A DNA stretch of 64,000 nucleotides from Scalesia atractyloides (lineage: Eukaryota > Streptophyta > Magnoliopsida > Asterales > Asteraceae). The DNA lies in contig CAMTDV010000013.1 in the NCBI GenBank assembly GCA_947069175.1, positions 30,631,857 to 30,695,856 of the forward strand, in the 5' to 3' direction. The notes below the pieces were generated by a model, which searched no databases, was not told the origin of the DNA, and worked only from the letters and a program-made list of their open reading frames with translations. Shown here in pieces: positions 20,540 through 31,279 of the stretch. The first letter of the stretch is position 1. The number at the start of each line of letters is the position of its first letter. A program made the translations under genes and the position numbers.

Positions 20540-23420
20540 ATGGGGCTTCTAAATCTATTTCGCGTTGCTTCTATGCCTGTTCTTCAAGTGTTGATAGTCA
20601 CTGCACTTGGATCATTCCTTGCCTTAGAATCCATTAATATTTTAGGAGAGAGCACAAGAAGGCAACTTAACGACGTAAGTTTTTTTTTTCTATTATTTTT
20701 TTTATCATCATCTTCTAGTTGATCAGATGATAAACTAGCTATAACTTTTAAGGTAACCGACGAAACAAGTCCTTTTAAAATAATTGTCAATTTGGTTCAT
20801 GTCAAAATGGCCCATAAAGATGGGCTTGGTTGAAACATGTCACTTAAAAAAAGTTTTGATTTCAAGAAACTTGCTGATATGATTAAATCCCAAACTACTT
20901 ATTAGTTTCATGAATAAAGATTCGATTTTTGGATCATGGATTTTAATAGATATGTCATTTGTGAACAGCTTGTGTTCTTTGTGTTCAATCCCGCACTTGT
21001 TGGTAGCAAGTTGGCTAACACCATCACATTCGAAAGCCTTCTAACGCTGTAAGTTATCTCGGGTGGGTTCAATCGGGATTATGTTGTTTATTTGATCAGT
21101 ATTGAAAAGATCAAAACTACAACTGCAGGTGGTTTATGCCAGTTAATATTTTTCTGACGTTCATGATCGGGTCACTACTTGGATGGTTGCTTATGATGAT
21201 CGCTAAACCAGCTCAACATCTTAAGGGTCTAGTATTTGGTACATGTTCAGCAGGTATTTACTCGTACTGTACAGCTATGATGCATAAAAACAAAACAAGC
21301 CACAAATGTATCCAATATAATCCCACTGATTGTAGAAAAGCTATTTTTAGGGGGAGGGTGTAAGTAGGGACAAACCTTACCTTTATACCCGGAGATAGAG
21401 AGGCTTCTCTCACTAATATTCCGACTCCAACAACTTGTTATTTTACATGTTTAGTATACACTATAGTAATCCAGAAAACATAAAATGTTGCTAAAAAATA
21501 AGATAAACCACCATGCAAAAATACAAACGGTGGAAGTTTTGAACGACCGCTAACATACAATGATCAGTATCCTATAGGTATATAACACTAACCCGATGCA
21601 AGTAACTACACCCCCCCCCCCCCCCCCCCCCAAAAGGTATATACACAAATAACAATGATGTTGCATAAAAGAACCTAAATAACGGTGTTTTTTTTTTTTT
21701 TTTTAATTTTCGTTGTCATTGACAGGTAACCTTGGAAACATGTTGTTTATCATAGTACCAGCTGTATGCAAAGAAAAAGGAGCTCCCTTTGGAGAATCGG
21801 ATGTTTGCTCCGAGTATGGCTTGGCTTATGCCTCACTATCTATGGCAGTATGCATTTTCACCTATACCTTTAATCCTTATTCCTATTTGGTCACTAAACA
21901 GTATGTTGTTGCTCCATTTTGGTCACTAATACTATATGAGAAATTCGTCAGATAGGATCTGTATTTTTGTGGACGTATGTTTACAACCTTGTACGGGTTT
22001 TCTCCAAAGATTCTGGAAACAACCAAACAGAAACCGTGCAAGAGGATCTGACTGTAGCTGTAATATCTGTTACAGTACCTTGGAGCCCTTCGTCAGAGCC
22101 CGAACCGCCCATCAATGCGGGGAAAATGAAGGTTTCCTTTTGTTTTCTTAGTTTGGAGTCGTCGATTTCTCATTCTATTAGCAGAAACTACCACACAAAT
22201 GAGCATCACCATCGGATGATATCCATCTGTGATTACCAACGGAACCACTAAAATGGAAAGTAAAGTAGTAGGAAAAGTTATATTAAAAAAAAGCCATTGT
22301 TAAACAGGTTTATTTCCAAAGAAATTCTTAATCCTTTGATAACCTTTTGGAAAAAACGTAAAGGAAGACGATCAAAAGTTGTCGGTAATCCGTCGCTGAT
22401 GGTTCCATCAGCGGTTTGTCGATAATTCTTCAGAAAACAAATTATCCACTCCCTGATTTCTTACATCACTGACTGATTTCTGTTGGACGGAACCGTCTGG
22501 ATGAAAATCTTTAGTTTATAGTAACATTTTACCATAAAAGTGAACTTGTTGTTTGCATAGGTGATTTTCAATTCAATGAAGCAACTTTGGAGGAATTTTT
22601 CAAGTCACATTAACATGAAGGCGGTGTTCGCACCATCAACAATCGGGGCAGTACGTATACTGCTTTTCCAAATCTTGATTGTAAAAGATTGTCAGGCTTG
22701 ACACATGTACGATATAACAATGTTTTCTTATTGTAACAGATCGTTGGGTTCGTGATTGGAATAATTGCACCAATTCGCAGGCTGCTAATCGGTACTACAG
22801 CTCCACTCCGAGTGTTTCAAGATTCTACGTCTTTAGTAGGGTAAACTCTTTTGAACATTTTACTCTTTATGAAAGCATGGTGAACTAATGGATAGTTGAC
22901 AATGATCTCTCAGGGATGCTGCGATTCCAGCTGTGACGTTGATCGTGGGTGCGAACCTATTAAGAGGTAGAACCGGCCAACATGAATTCACATTCATACC
23001 GAGTTTTTGATCCTGCTAAAAGTATATGATTTTCAGGTCTCAAAGGGTCAGGTATCACATTACCACTTGTGTTGGGAATCGCAGCAGTTCGGTATGTATT
23101 CTTGCCAGGCTTTGGAATTATAATCGTGAAAGCAGCGCTTCATTTTGGCTTAGTACACAATGACCCTCTCTATCTTTTTGTTCTTCTGCTACAGTTTGCG
23201 CTTCCACCGGCCATGAACATTAGTATGTGCTCTGGATGATGTTTCAGTGACTTTTTTTTCTATAATTGTGAAACTTGTTAATATAGCTGCTGCAGGTACA
23301 ATGACACAGCTATTTGGTGCTGGTGAGAGTGATTGTTCTGTAATCATGCTCTGGACTTACGGATTGGCATCGATCGCGCTTACCCTTTGGTCAACCTTCT
23401 TCATGTGGCTCGTTGCTTGA
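20540..23420 (+). CDS. PILS: PIN-LIKES (PILS) auxin transport facilitator, ten exons
   Basis: Exons: 20540-20674, 20969-21048, 21129-21253, 21726-21847, 21952-22131, 22561-22650, 22740-22840, 22914-22966, 23037-23222, 23296-23420. All introns are GT-AG, phases agree, and the spliced frame is 399 codons including TGA. The product is a multi-pass membrane protein of the auxin efflux carrier family (Mem_trans): hydrophobic N-terminal block (FRVASMPVLQVLIVTALGSF; FFVFNPALVGSKLA; WFMPVNIFLTFMIGSLLGWL; CSAGNLGNMLFIIVPAVC), a polar central loop encoded by exon 5 (SKDSGNNQTETVQ), and a hydrophobic C-terminal block ending GAGESDCSVIMLWTY...FFMWLVA. PILS proteins sit in the ER and control intracellular auxin. 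CSAGNLGN and PAVCKEKG resemble the PILS1/3/4 branch (from memory). No stop or frameshift; it looks functional. Confidence 0.93.
21611..21704. repeat. homopolymer tracts in PILS intron 3
   Basis: A run of 21 C (21611-21631) and a run of 17 T (21688-21704) just upstream of exon 4. Both lie in the intron and leave the coding sequence intact. They are likely hypervariable and prone to sequencing error. Confidence 0.95.
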
Positions 23421-23680
23421 TCACTTCCATATTTGAAGTGACGCTAACATGCTATTTTTGGTTGCCAAATGACAATAGTATGCTGTATTAAGGATAAACA
23501 TTCAGTTGATACATGTTGAAGATTTCAAACTAGATATGCTTCATTTCAATAGTTTGTTCACTAGATATTGTGGAAGGATTGTAACTAGCTCATTTATTTT
23601 CTCTCTGGTGTTATCTCATGTTTATGGACTATAAGTTATGGCAAATAGGTCCATGAATGATACAATTTTCATACCAATAT
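23421..23680 (+). other. PILS 3' flank
   Basis: Non-coding DNA after the stop, presumably including the 3' UTR. No unambiguous polyadenylation signal stands out. Confidence 0.45.
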
Positions 23681-24480
23681 ATGGTATCAAAGCTGAAGAA
23701 TGTTAAACTTAACATAAGAGACTCGATTAGTATTAATGTTATAATCTAATAAACTTAGTATTATACTTATGTATCTTAGCCGGTTATAATTATGTTAGTC
23801 TACAATCCTATTATATACCCGCCAAAACTAAAGGTTGTGTTCGTTTTACATGTTTTTCGTTTCGTTTCAACAAAAGAAAGAATCAACAAAAGAAAGAATC
23901 GATTCGTTTCAACAAAAGAAAGAATCGAAATTGAATCTAAATCACTTAAGGATTCAATTCAATCCATTCTTTTGTTAAAACAAATACTACCTGAGGGTTG
24001 TGTTGGCTACAATGTCATCACAACACCGGTACCAACACTTGTAAAAAGATTCAAACCTGTGTTTCCTTCGTTTTTTCCTGACACCCTACAAGTGATGTAA
24101 GAGTGGTTTTTCACTTTGGAAACCCAACAAAGAAGCAATCAGAATGGAAAACTATAATCAGAAATGGAAGATTTGGTGAAAGTTTCTCTCACATCAACAA
24201 AGACTGTGATGATCCGATCAAGATGCCCCATAACATTGTCTCTTATCATGTCAATCATAAATCAACAATTGCTAAAGACGAATGTGAAAAAGAAAAAATC
24301 AAATCCAATTGAATAATTAGAGAACTCAAAGATCAGTAAAGTGAAGAAAGAAAAGAAACTCACAAAGGTGGACCAAGAAAGCACTCAAAGAACATTTATG
24401 TTTCTATTGCCAACAAACAGGTTACATAAAAAAGCATGTGATTTACGAATGAAAAACAATGAATTTATGATCAAAGGAAA
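23681..24480 (+). pseudogene. decayed Ty1/copia gag region
   Basis: Begins with tggtatcaaagc (about 23680), a degenerate Met-tRNA primer site. It then holds broken ORFs and, at about 24396-24437, a damaged zinc knuckle CFYCQQTGYIKKHV, where the His and last Cys of a CX2CX4HX4C motif are lost. A direct repeat of tttcaacaaaagaaagaatc, three copies, lies at 23864-23930. It is a dead Gag remnant; protease and RT are absent. Confidence 0.45.
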
Positions 24481-24594
24481 GGAACGGGACACAAGACATG
24501 GTACGATATGTGGTTTTGTTGAGGGATTCTGGACTTTTTTGTGGGTGTCTAAATGGGCCATATTAGAATGAAAAGGGCCAAAATGGGTAAGGTC

Positions 24595-24785
24595 AAAACA
24601 TAAGTTAAATGGTTGCTTGATAAGGTTGTTCTCCTCTCTTTTAATTATACTAGGGAATATTATTTGTAATTGTATATATGATTATAACATATTTCGAGGT
24701 ATTTAGTAATTTATATTGTAATTATAAATAAACATGAAATGAGAAGGAAATCAATTTGGATCTCATTCAATTATGATATCAGAGC
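24595..24785 (+). repeat. possible copia LTR end with primer site
   Basis: AT-rich sequence (attatactagggaatatt..., ataaataaacatgaaatgag) ending in ctcattcaat followed by gatatcagagc (24775-24785), which resembles the TGGTATCAGAGC primer site. No partner LTR was found, so this rests on the primer-site match and context. Confidence 0.35.
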
Positions 24786-24790
24786 AATAT

Positions 24791-25428
24791 AGTATGATTG
24801 AAATACTGATATTCCATCCTCTGACAATGAAGATACACCTAAGCATATATCACTACCTATGAATCAGCTTGAAAGGGAATGTTCGAACAAGAAGACAGCT
24901 GCTAAGAATCATCCTCTCACATCCTCTTCACAATGACAAAAAGAAATTGATGTTGTCTATAATCTTGATATGGATCATGCTCCTAGACAATGGAGAAATC
25001 GAAGGTTTAATGTTGGTAGAACCACACCAACACCCACACTGACCCTCAACAATAACCACAACAACAACAGATGCCACCACAAACCTCATCTACACCACCA
25101 CGTACAAACTCCTCTAGGAAGATCTCATACTATTTTTGATACTAATCAGTTCTTGGTGTCTTCTTCAAAAGCATATAGAGCTGAAAATGCAAGAGGCAAA
25201 ACTCACATTGAAAAAGCACTTATTGAAGTTCATGATTAGAAGAAAGAGTATTTGAACTTTAACAACAGTCATTAGCAAAAGATATCTTGAACAACAGTCA
25301 TTCGCAAAAGATATGGTTATCATTAGCAAAAGACATGGTAATGACCTGTTGAATAATCAAATAGAACAAAATAAGATGAGATACAATAGCTTGAATGTAA
25401 TGTGGAGTATGTAATTACATTATTGTTT
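24791..25428 (+). other. degenerate retroelement interior, no clear gene
   Basis: One patch (24970-25239) reads openly for 89 codons with an Asn/His/Pro-rich low-complexity segment; no domain recognised. 25260-25330 repeats acaacagtcattcgcaaaagatat. Confidence 0.3.
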
Positions 25429-25433
25429 AATTT

Positions 25434-25790
25434 TATTAGATCCGATAATTAAACTTAATTATGTTTGTTATGTATGTATTAACTTAGAACTTATGAACTC
25501 GGTAGTTATGATTAGTGATGGTGCAAGATTGATAAGTGGGTGTATTTTAAACTGCCAAAGACAGTTATTCCCGCCAATATCTAACCGCCAAAATCATCAC
25601 CTATATATATATGTGTGGTCCGGCGATGTATTCCGGTACCAAGACAATTTGTCATTATTCGAATTGTCCATTCCTTTCATTTCAGTTTTCTCATTCAATA
25701 TTATCCCTGTATATTCATTCACTTGATCATCATGATCAATGAATCTACGATGCCATGTTACTCCGCTGCAAGTGTGGTTGAAGACCAACA
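25434..25790 (+). repeat. 5' LTR of the ARID element
   Basis: Direct repeat of 27173-27526, beginning tattagatccgataatta and ending gaagaccaaca. tatatatat at about 25602 is a possible TATA box. The gag frame is open from within the LTR across the primer site (ATG candidate at 25732). Confidence 0.88.
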
Positions 25791-26395
25791 ATGTGGTATC
25801 AGAGCCACATCGGGAAAGAGTGCAGAAATCAGATCAACATCAACAACGTTGCCCTGTCAACACTGCATTGACGAACGGAATGATAAAGAAAGAAGGGTTC
25901 ACCGAGTGAGATTATGCTATTATTGCCACCAGCCCGGACATCAAATATACTCGTGTAAATCAAAAGAAAATGACGAAGCAACTCAACTGATAAATCAAGC
26001 GGTTAATGCCGGAATTCGGAATTTAGCGAGTGATGCAGTTTGCCGTGATGAAATGATTGTCATCGGCACAGAGGGCGGCCAGTGGGGCGATATATGGAAT
26101 GTTAGTTCTGCATTTTCTCATCAATATGCCGGAAACATTAAACGTATAAAACACTTAGTTGGGGTTGAAATATACGGGGCATAAGGGCGGTTGAAATAAA
26201 ATCAAACAATGAACGACTAAGAATTCAAAGCGTTTTCTATACGCTGGAACTGGATCGGAACGTCTTGAGCATGAATCAATTAACAATGCAAGGATACACG
26301 GTAAATAAAACCGGAGACACTTGCAAGATTTTTCCGATGTTCTCGGCGCCAGTGGTGAACACAGTTAATGAAATAAATTGATTGTCAAAAGAGGA
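25732..26395 (+). pseudogene. ARID element gag zinc knuckle plus protease-like remnant
   Basis: The frame is open to TAA at 26182-26184. It carries a perfect CX2CX4HX4C knuckle, CYYCHQPGHQIYSC (25915-25956). After it comes WGDIWNVSSAFSHQYAGN, which has the shape of the copia protease segment W-x-DSGAS-x-H-x-x-GN but with the DSG catalytic triad replaced by NVSS. One frameshift at about 26185 leads into a frame reading LRIQSVFYTLELDRNVLSMN and QGYTV...GDTCKIFPMF, which mirrors the copia block V-YVP-L-xNLLSVxQL...GYxV-F---CxI before the integrase. So a copia gag-protease ancestry is visible, with the protease catalytically dead. A stop at about 26378 ends the second frame. Confidence 0.65.
25794..25806 (+). 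other. primer-binding site of the ARID element
   Basis: TGGTATCAGAGCC, the initiator Met-tRNA primer site, three bases after the 5' LTR. It also reads as codons for CGIRA in the Gag frame. Confidence 0.9.
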
Positions 26396-27165
26396 GGAAT
26401 TGGGTTTAAAGGAAAAACAGAGGGTAATAGATCTGAATGATGTGAATGAAAAACACAAAGAAAGTTATTTAAACTCCTATTTGAGGATTTAAACTTATCC
26501 TCTCAAGAGTCCGATTGGAGTGTGATGATCATAAGAGCAATGGACATGATATTAACGATTGTAAATCATTACTGGATATGATGGAAGACAGTGAATTCGT
26601 GTTTAAATACAAACACGAATTGGAAAGGAAATTTGAGGAGATGTTAACGTGGTTCATCACCGTCAAACTAGGAATCACGACTAGGCCAATTCCTCCACAT
26701 GCAACAGATAACAAGAAGATGGATCTGTTGGACCTGTACATGATAGTGGAAAGAGACGGTGGATACCGAAATGTCACTGACAACAATATGTGGCCGGTGA
26801 TCGCTAAGGATATGGGATACGAATATCATGACGGCGAGTTCATGAACATAATTTATGCTATGTATCTCGATGTCTTGGTATACTATTACAGGTTTAAAAG
26901 CGTTCAAGAAAAGGTGATTGACAAAGAGATGATGAAAGAAGGGGAATTCTCATCGGCCGGCTGCCATGAGAGGAGTTCGAGTGTTGATGCTGTTAAAGAT
27001 GAAGCTGCCATGGATCATTATGCCCTGTAAGCGGGGAATGATTGGGAAGGAGCTTGGAAGATGCACAAGAAACGAAGGAGATTTGACTACAAGCAGGCGA
27101 TGAAGGCCGTTGATGAAGCAAATCGAAGTGTGCTTATGTATGCAGCCAACCACAATCAAATTTAG
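26396..27165 (+). pseudogene. ARID/BRIGHT DNA-binding domain protein encoded by an LTR element
   Basis: The longest open part is 26515-27030. The ARID fold spans about 26719-26905: LLDLYMIVERDGGYRNVT, NMWPVIAKDMGYE and IIYAMYLDVLVYYY match ARID helices, including the GG-Y turn, the buried Trp and the late Tyr/Leu helix. Upstream is an acidic, helical stretch (LLDMMEDSEFVFKYK). Downstream, the same frame continues past a TAA (27028-27030) as AGNDWEGAWKMHKKRRRFDY to the terminal TAG at 27163-27165, suggesting the TAA is a recent sense-to-stop change. ARID proteins bind AT-rich DNA and recruit chromatin complexes. Why an LTR element carries one is unknown; host-gene capture is the simplest reading. 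Confidence 0.75.
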
Positions 27166-27172
27166 GGGAAAG

Positions 27173-27526
27173 TATTAGATCCGATAATTAAACTTAATTA
27201 TGTTTGTTATGTATGTATTAATTTAGAACTTATAAACTCGGTAGTTATGATTAGTGATGGTGCAGATTGATAAGCGGGTGTATTTTTAAACTGCCAACGA
27301 CAGTTATTCCCGCCAATATCTAACCGCCAAAATCATCACGTATATATATGTATGGTCCGGCATGTATTCCGGCACCAAGACAATTTGTCATTATTCAAAT
27401 TGTCTATTCCATTCTTTTCAGTTTTCTCATTCAATATTATCCTTGTATATTCATTCACTGGATCTTCATGATCAATGAATCTACAATACCATGTTACTCC
27501 GCTACAAGTGTGGTTGAAGACCAACA
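27173..27526 (+). repeat. 3' LTR of the ARID element
   Basis: Direct copy of the 5' LTR with scattered substitutions and small indels, followed by AATTT. The divergence is clearly greater than between the LTRs of element 1. Confidence 0.88.
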
Positions 27527-27605
27527 AATTTGAAAGCTAAACTTGAAGGTGGTGATGGTTGAAATAATAATGATAGAGATTGTGGAAACAATGATCAAGG
27601 AGGAA

Positions 27606-28209
27606 GTGTCCAGTTGCAGATGACCTGGAGTTTGATTTTGAAGGAGACATTGGAGATAATATCGATGACAGACTTGAACCTGATAATTCTGAAATCCAAG
27701 GTCAAGATGTTTCTTATTCCAAACCTTTAGAGGCTAAAGAGAATGTGGTAAATATTCTTGATGATATTGATGTTGGCATTGAAATAGCTCATCCTTTGTC
27801 CTCTAAAGGAAAATCTTTAAGGGTCTTTAAAGCAGAGGAACGTAGGCAGTGGTTTAGACCTCCACTAGACAAGTATGTGTTTGATCTCGATAAAAGCTTT
27901 TATGACAAAGTTGGAGATATATCAGGAAATCATTCTTGGCATTTTGACAAAGAGAAAGACATGCGGGCGGTTAAGAGAAATAGTGGAAGACCGGAATACT
28001 ACAACAAGCCAAATGATTTTAGTTCATGGACAAAGTATGATTTAATTGAACTGGATGAAGTTCCTTTCTACAATCGAGATATTGTTCCTAAGGCAGATGA
28101 ATTCTCCAAATATTATCACTATCAAATGTGCTTTAGTTTTTCTTCTATGAAGACTACCGGGTCCACACTGAAGAAGCCTACGGGTGAAAGATCCATATAC
28201 TGAAAGAAC
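27606..28209 (+). pseudogene. unidentified coding sequence, 5' part (split by solo LTR)
   Basis: A long open frame (about 27612-28203) with acidic N-terminal residues (ADDLEFDFEGDIGD), then basic and aromatic-rich stretches (AEERRQWFRPPLDKY, RAVKRNSGRPEYYNKPND, WTKYDLIELDEVPFYN). No family recognised. The last about 20 codons suggest a frameshift: the +1 frame reads VKDPYTERTV up to the target site and joins in phase to HNVIWPP on the far side of the solo LTR. It sits between the ARID element and a copia-like LTR, so it may be an unusual retroelement-encoded protein. Confidence 0.5.
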
Positions 28210-30623
28210 TGTACTGTCACACCCTGGATTTCCAACCCAAATCCATACACTGGTGGGCCCGGGTGGGGAGTATTGTGACCTCAGTTGATAACATCATTGT
28301 CAATTAAACACGGCACAACGGAAGTCTTGGAGTAAAATTACAATTACAAACCGAATGTTTAAAATACAAAACAATATATAGGCTCGTAATAGAAGATCCA
28401 TAGGCGGATCATAAAAATGTACAAAAAGAATATAAAACAGACTTTAGGGCCGATCTAAGGATTTGCAAGATCCTCTTATTTGCTACCGAGCAGCTTCCGG
28501 CCTATTTCGTATTGTACCTGCAGTTTAGTCTTTGGATGATACGTCCGCTTTCGCTGGTAAATACACCCAACTGACTCATTTTGAAAACATTTTAAAATAA
28601 TTTTAAGTGCACAGGGCACAAAATCTTTTATAACTTGTGAAAGTTACTTTGTAACCTTGTTAACAGATTCACATGTTTGTCCATACATACAGGGCCCAGT
28701 ACAGAGACCGAGACATGATTAAATACACACCACTTAGAACTCACAGAGGAGTTATCCCCAACGTCTTGGGTAATTTTCATTGGAGCGTCTGTCAGGTGTA
28801 TGCCTACACCCCGCGCTAAGGACGTGGCCATTAACTAATCTAATGAGCCGAGGATATCCAGGACACGGTAATTTAACCCCCGATGTTTAAGTTATCAAAC
28901 AAAACTGATTAAAACAGAATATGTGGATTTACTAGCCATAATCCGACATTCGATTGATCCCATTTCTGACCAAGCGGTAATAATTTACCGTATCCCAAGC
29001 CCGTATAGGGAAAATAAGCCGATAGTATTTACCTGAGCTAGTCTTCTTTTAAAATTTAATAACTCAGCCGTATACAAAAGTACCAACTGCAGGTAGCATT
29101 TGCCGGCAAGGCTCTACTCTGGATTATGACATAAGCTAACCAATTAATACTAACAGTCTTCATTTAAGTCATAGACTTAGACTGTAGTGTACATGATCAA
29201 GACGTATAACGCTTGATTAAACGAAGATCGGATAGAATGTAGTTTAAACCCGACAAGTACTTTGACTTGTATAATATGGTTAAACTATAAACATTCTGGA
29301 TTTTGAAACTTAAATGACAAGGTTAAACGCGTTTTGGTTAAATTTCGTAAACTACTTACGTATAATCAACCGTATGCTTATAAGCGATATCGGGTAACCG
29401 GATAAGTTATGGACAAGTTCTATATGCCATTATACTTTAAATAAGTTAAAATATTAGTAGGATATCAACTTATATGCCCGTTAAGGTTTTAAAACGATAT
29501 TATGCCTCATAAGGGCATTTCGGTAATTATATACCGTATAAAAGGAACTTGAACATATTTTAAGTTTATAACCATAAGTATTCTAGAAAAATATTTTATT
29601 TATGATATAATATCAGTAGGATATCAATTATATGTGTATTTTATCTTTTATGACCAAACTATGCACCGAATTGGCATTTTGGTCATTTTACACATAGTTT
29701 ATAAATTATTTGGGATTCTGAGTTTATAACATGTACCTACTGTAAAAATATTTAAAATAAGTTTTTAGAATCAATAGGTAACAAGTCTTGGTTAATCAAT
29801 ATGGTTTAAAACCATACTATGCGCCGAAACGACGCTTATGTTTTATGTAAAAAGGGCATTTTAGTCAAAAATGGCATAATTATGGAACTTGTGCATAAAC
29901 TCAGTAGGTAACTAATCTAAATCGGGTCATAATCGAAAGTCAAAGCAGAAGTCAAACTTCGCGACTTTTGGTTGCAAACCGACCCTAAAACTGAAATTGA
30001 CGAGCCGAACATGTTCATACATGTTCTAATAATTATTACCAACTTGTTTAAGTGTCAAAACAGGTTGCATAACATATATAAGATCAATTTATGATTTTTC
30101 CAAAAAATGGCCTGTTTGACTTTTTAATATATAAACTTTGACCCGTCAATTGGTCTAGCAAACGTGATCTTCAGGAGGTGCCCTTTATAGGGATTAACAC
30201 TTAACTTATTACGATCACTTAGCCATGTTCATTTCGAACAATGGCTGGACCATAATGGTCTTAACCGAAAGTCAAAGCGTTTTCCAAAAACACTTGACTT
30301 TTGGCTATAAAAGCCGATAAACGAAAATGCACAAAGAAGGAACACTTACAATGATTCCTAGGGTGCAAAAGAACTATGTTGGATGCTCCTTTTAGCTAGG
30401 AACTTCCAGGGGAGGGAGAAGAGTATGAATAAGAAAGGTGCAAGTTCAAATGGTGAACTTGATCACCTATTTATAGTTGGAGAACTCAAAGGAGGTGAAG
30501 CCAAGTGTTTAGGGGTGTAAGAGGAAGCTTACAAGTGTCCCAAAACGTGGCATAACAGTTTTGGAAGCCATGGTTTTGGAGTTTTGTTTGGGAGCCAACC
30601 AAAACTTTCTGCAGCAGAGGCCT

Positions 30624-30672
30624 TCTCGCGCCCTGCGAGAGACCCAGGCAAGGTCTCTCGCGGCCCACGACC
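30624..30672. repeat. GC-rich CTCGCG palindromes in the solo LTR
   Basis: tctcgc...gcgaga (30624-30640) followed by a second tctctcgcgg block. It stands out in an AT-rich LTR and has a counterpart at 59521-59569. Confidence 0.7.
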
Positions 30673-30955
30673 GCCATATGGCCAGTTTCAAGTTTTGACA
30701 CTTTTAATCCCTTAACTTTATAAAGCTTCTAAAAACCTTTTTAAACACCTTCTTGGCACTTTTAGCCCTCCGTAGCCAATACTTGGCATACCCGGGATTA
30801 TGCTCGGACATTGTTGAGCTCTCGGTTCGTTAAAAGGTTACTCAGAGGTAAGAATTAACATTGACACTTTTAATCCCTCCATCATCCAACTTTCACATAT
30901 TTACAAGATTGAACCCTCTCGTCCAATATTTGGCACCTATGAGAGTTAGGACTTT

Positions 30956-31186
30956 ACAAAGGATCACTCAGAGGCTTTTTATAAGCATGTTGATTCCAAT
31001 GTCACTCAGAGGCTGGGCATGTTGACATATCAGTCACTCAGAGGCCAAGTTTTAAGCATGTTGACATATCAATCACTCAGAAGCTAATGATTTAAGCATG
31101 TTGACATATCAGTCACTCAGAGGCTGTTATTTATGCATGTTGACATCGGACCATCACTCAGAGGCTCAGTTTGAGCATGTTGACGC
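30956..31186 (-). repeat. tandem repeat, about 38-bp period, in the solo LTR
   Basis: Six to seven units containing tcactcagaggct followed by aagcatgttgacat. The family-4 LTR at 59069 has only two to three units (59160-59360), so the array length varies within the family. Confidence 0.88.
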
Positions 31187-31279
31187 CTTTAGTCTTATTG
31201 GTCTTTAATAGACTATATTTTAAAACACAACACGTGTCACTATACTATTGGACACGATTTTACAGGGTGTTACATGTAC

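Larger units (their letters stand above)
25434..27526 (+). mobile_element. compact LTR retroelement carrying an ARID domain
   Basis: Two direct LTRs of 357 and 354 bp, an iMet primer site, a 1.38-kb interior, a polypurine tract taggggaaag (27163-27172) and a perfect 5-bp target duplication AATTT (25429-25433, 27527-27531). The interior has no RT or integrase. It codes for a zinc knuckle, a copia-protease-like stretch and an ARID DNA-binding domain. The element is non-autonomous and would need enzymes from another copia-type element. The termini TATTAG...CCAACA do not start with TG, which is unusual. Frameshifts and stops show this copy is not coding as it stands. Confidence 0.88.
28215..31274 (-). 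repeat. solo LTR, gypsy family 4, minus orientation
   Basis: A 3060-bp LTR with no internal region, bounded by TGTAC at 28210-28214 and 31275-31279. Its minus-strand ends TGTAACACCC and GGGTGTGACA match the LTR at 59069-62357 in reverse. The whole length aligns by eye (for example tgtccatacatacagggccc, cgcccataagt-type blocks, cataagcgccgtttcggcgc). It is the product of LTR-LTR recombination that removed the interior. Confidence 0.93.

Noticed and set aside
22376..22500. Possible regulatory hairpin in PILS intron 5 (gtcgctgatggttccatcagcg)
   Set aside because: A short stem in an intron with no supporting context; likely chance or an old repeat.
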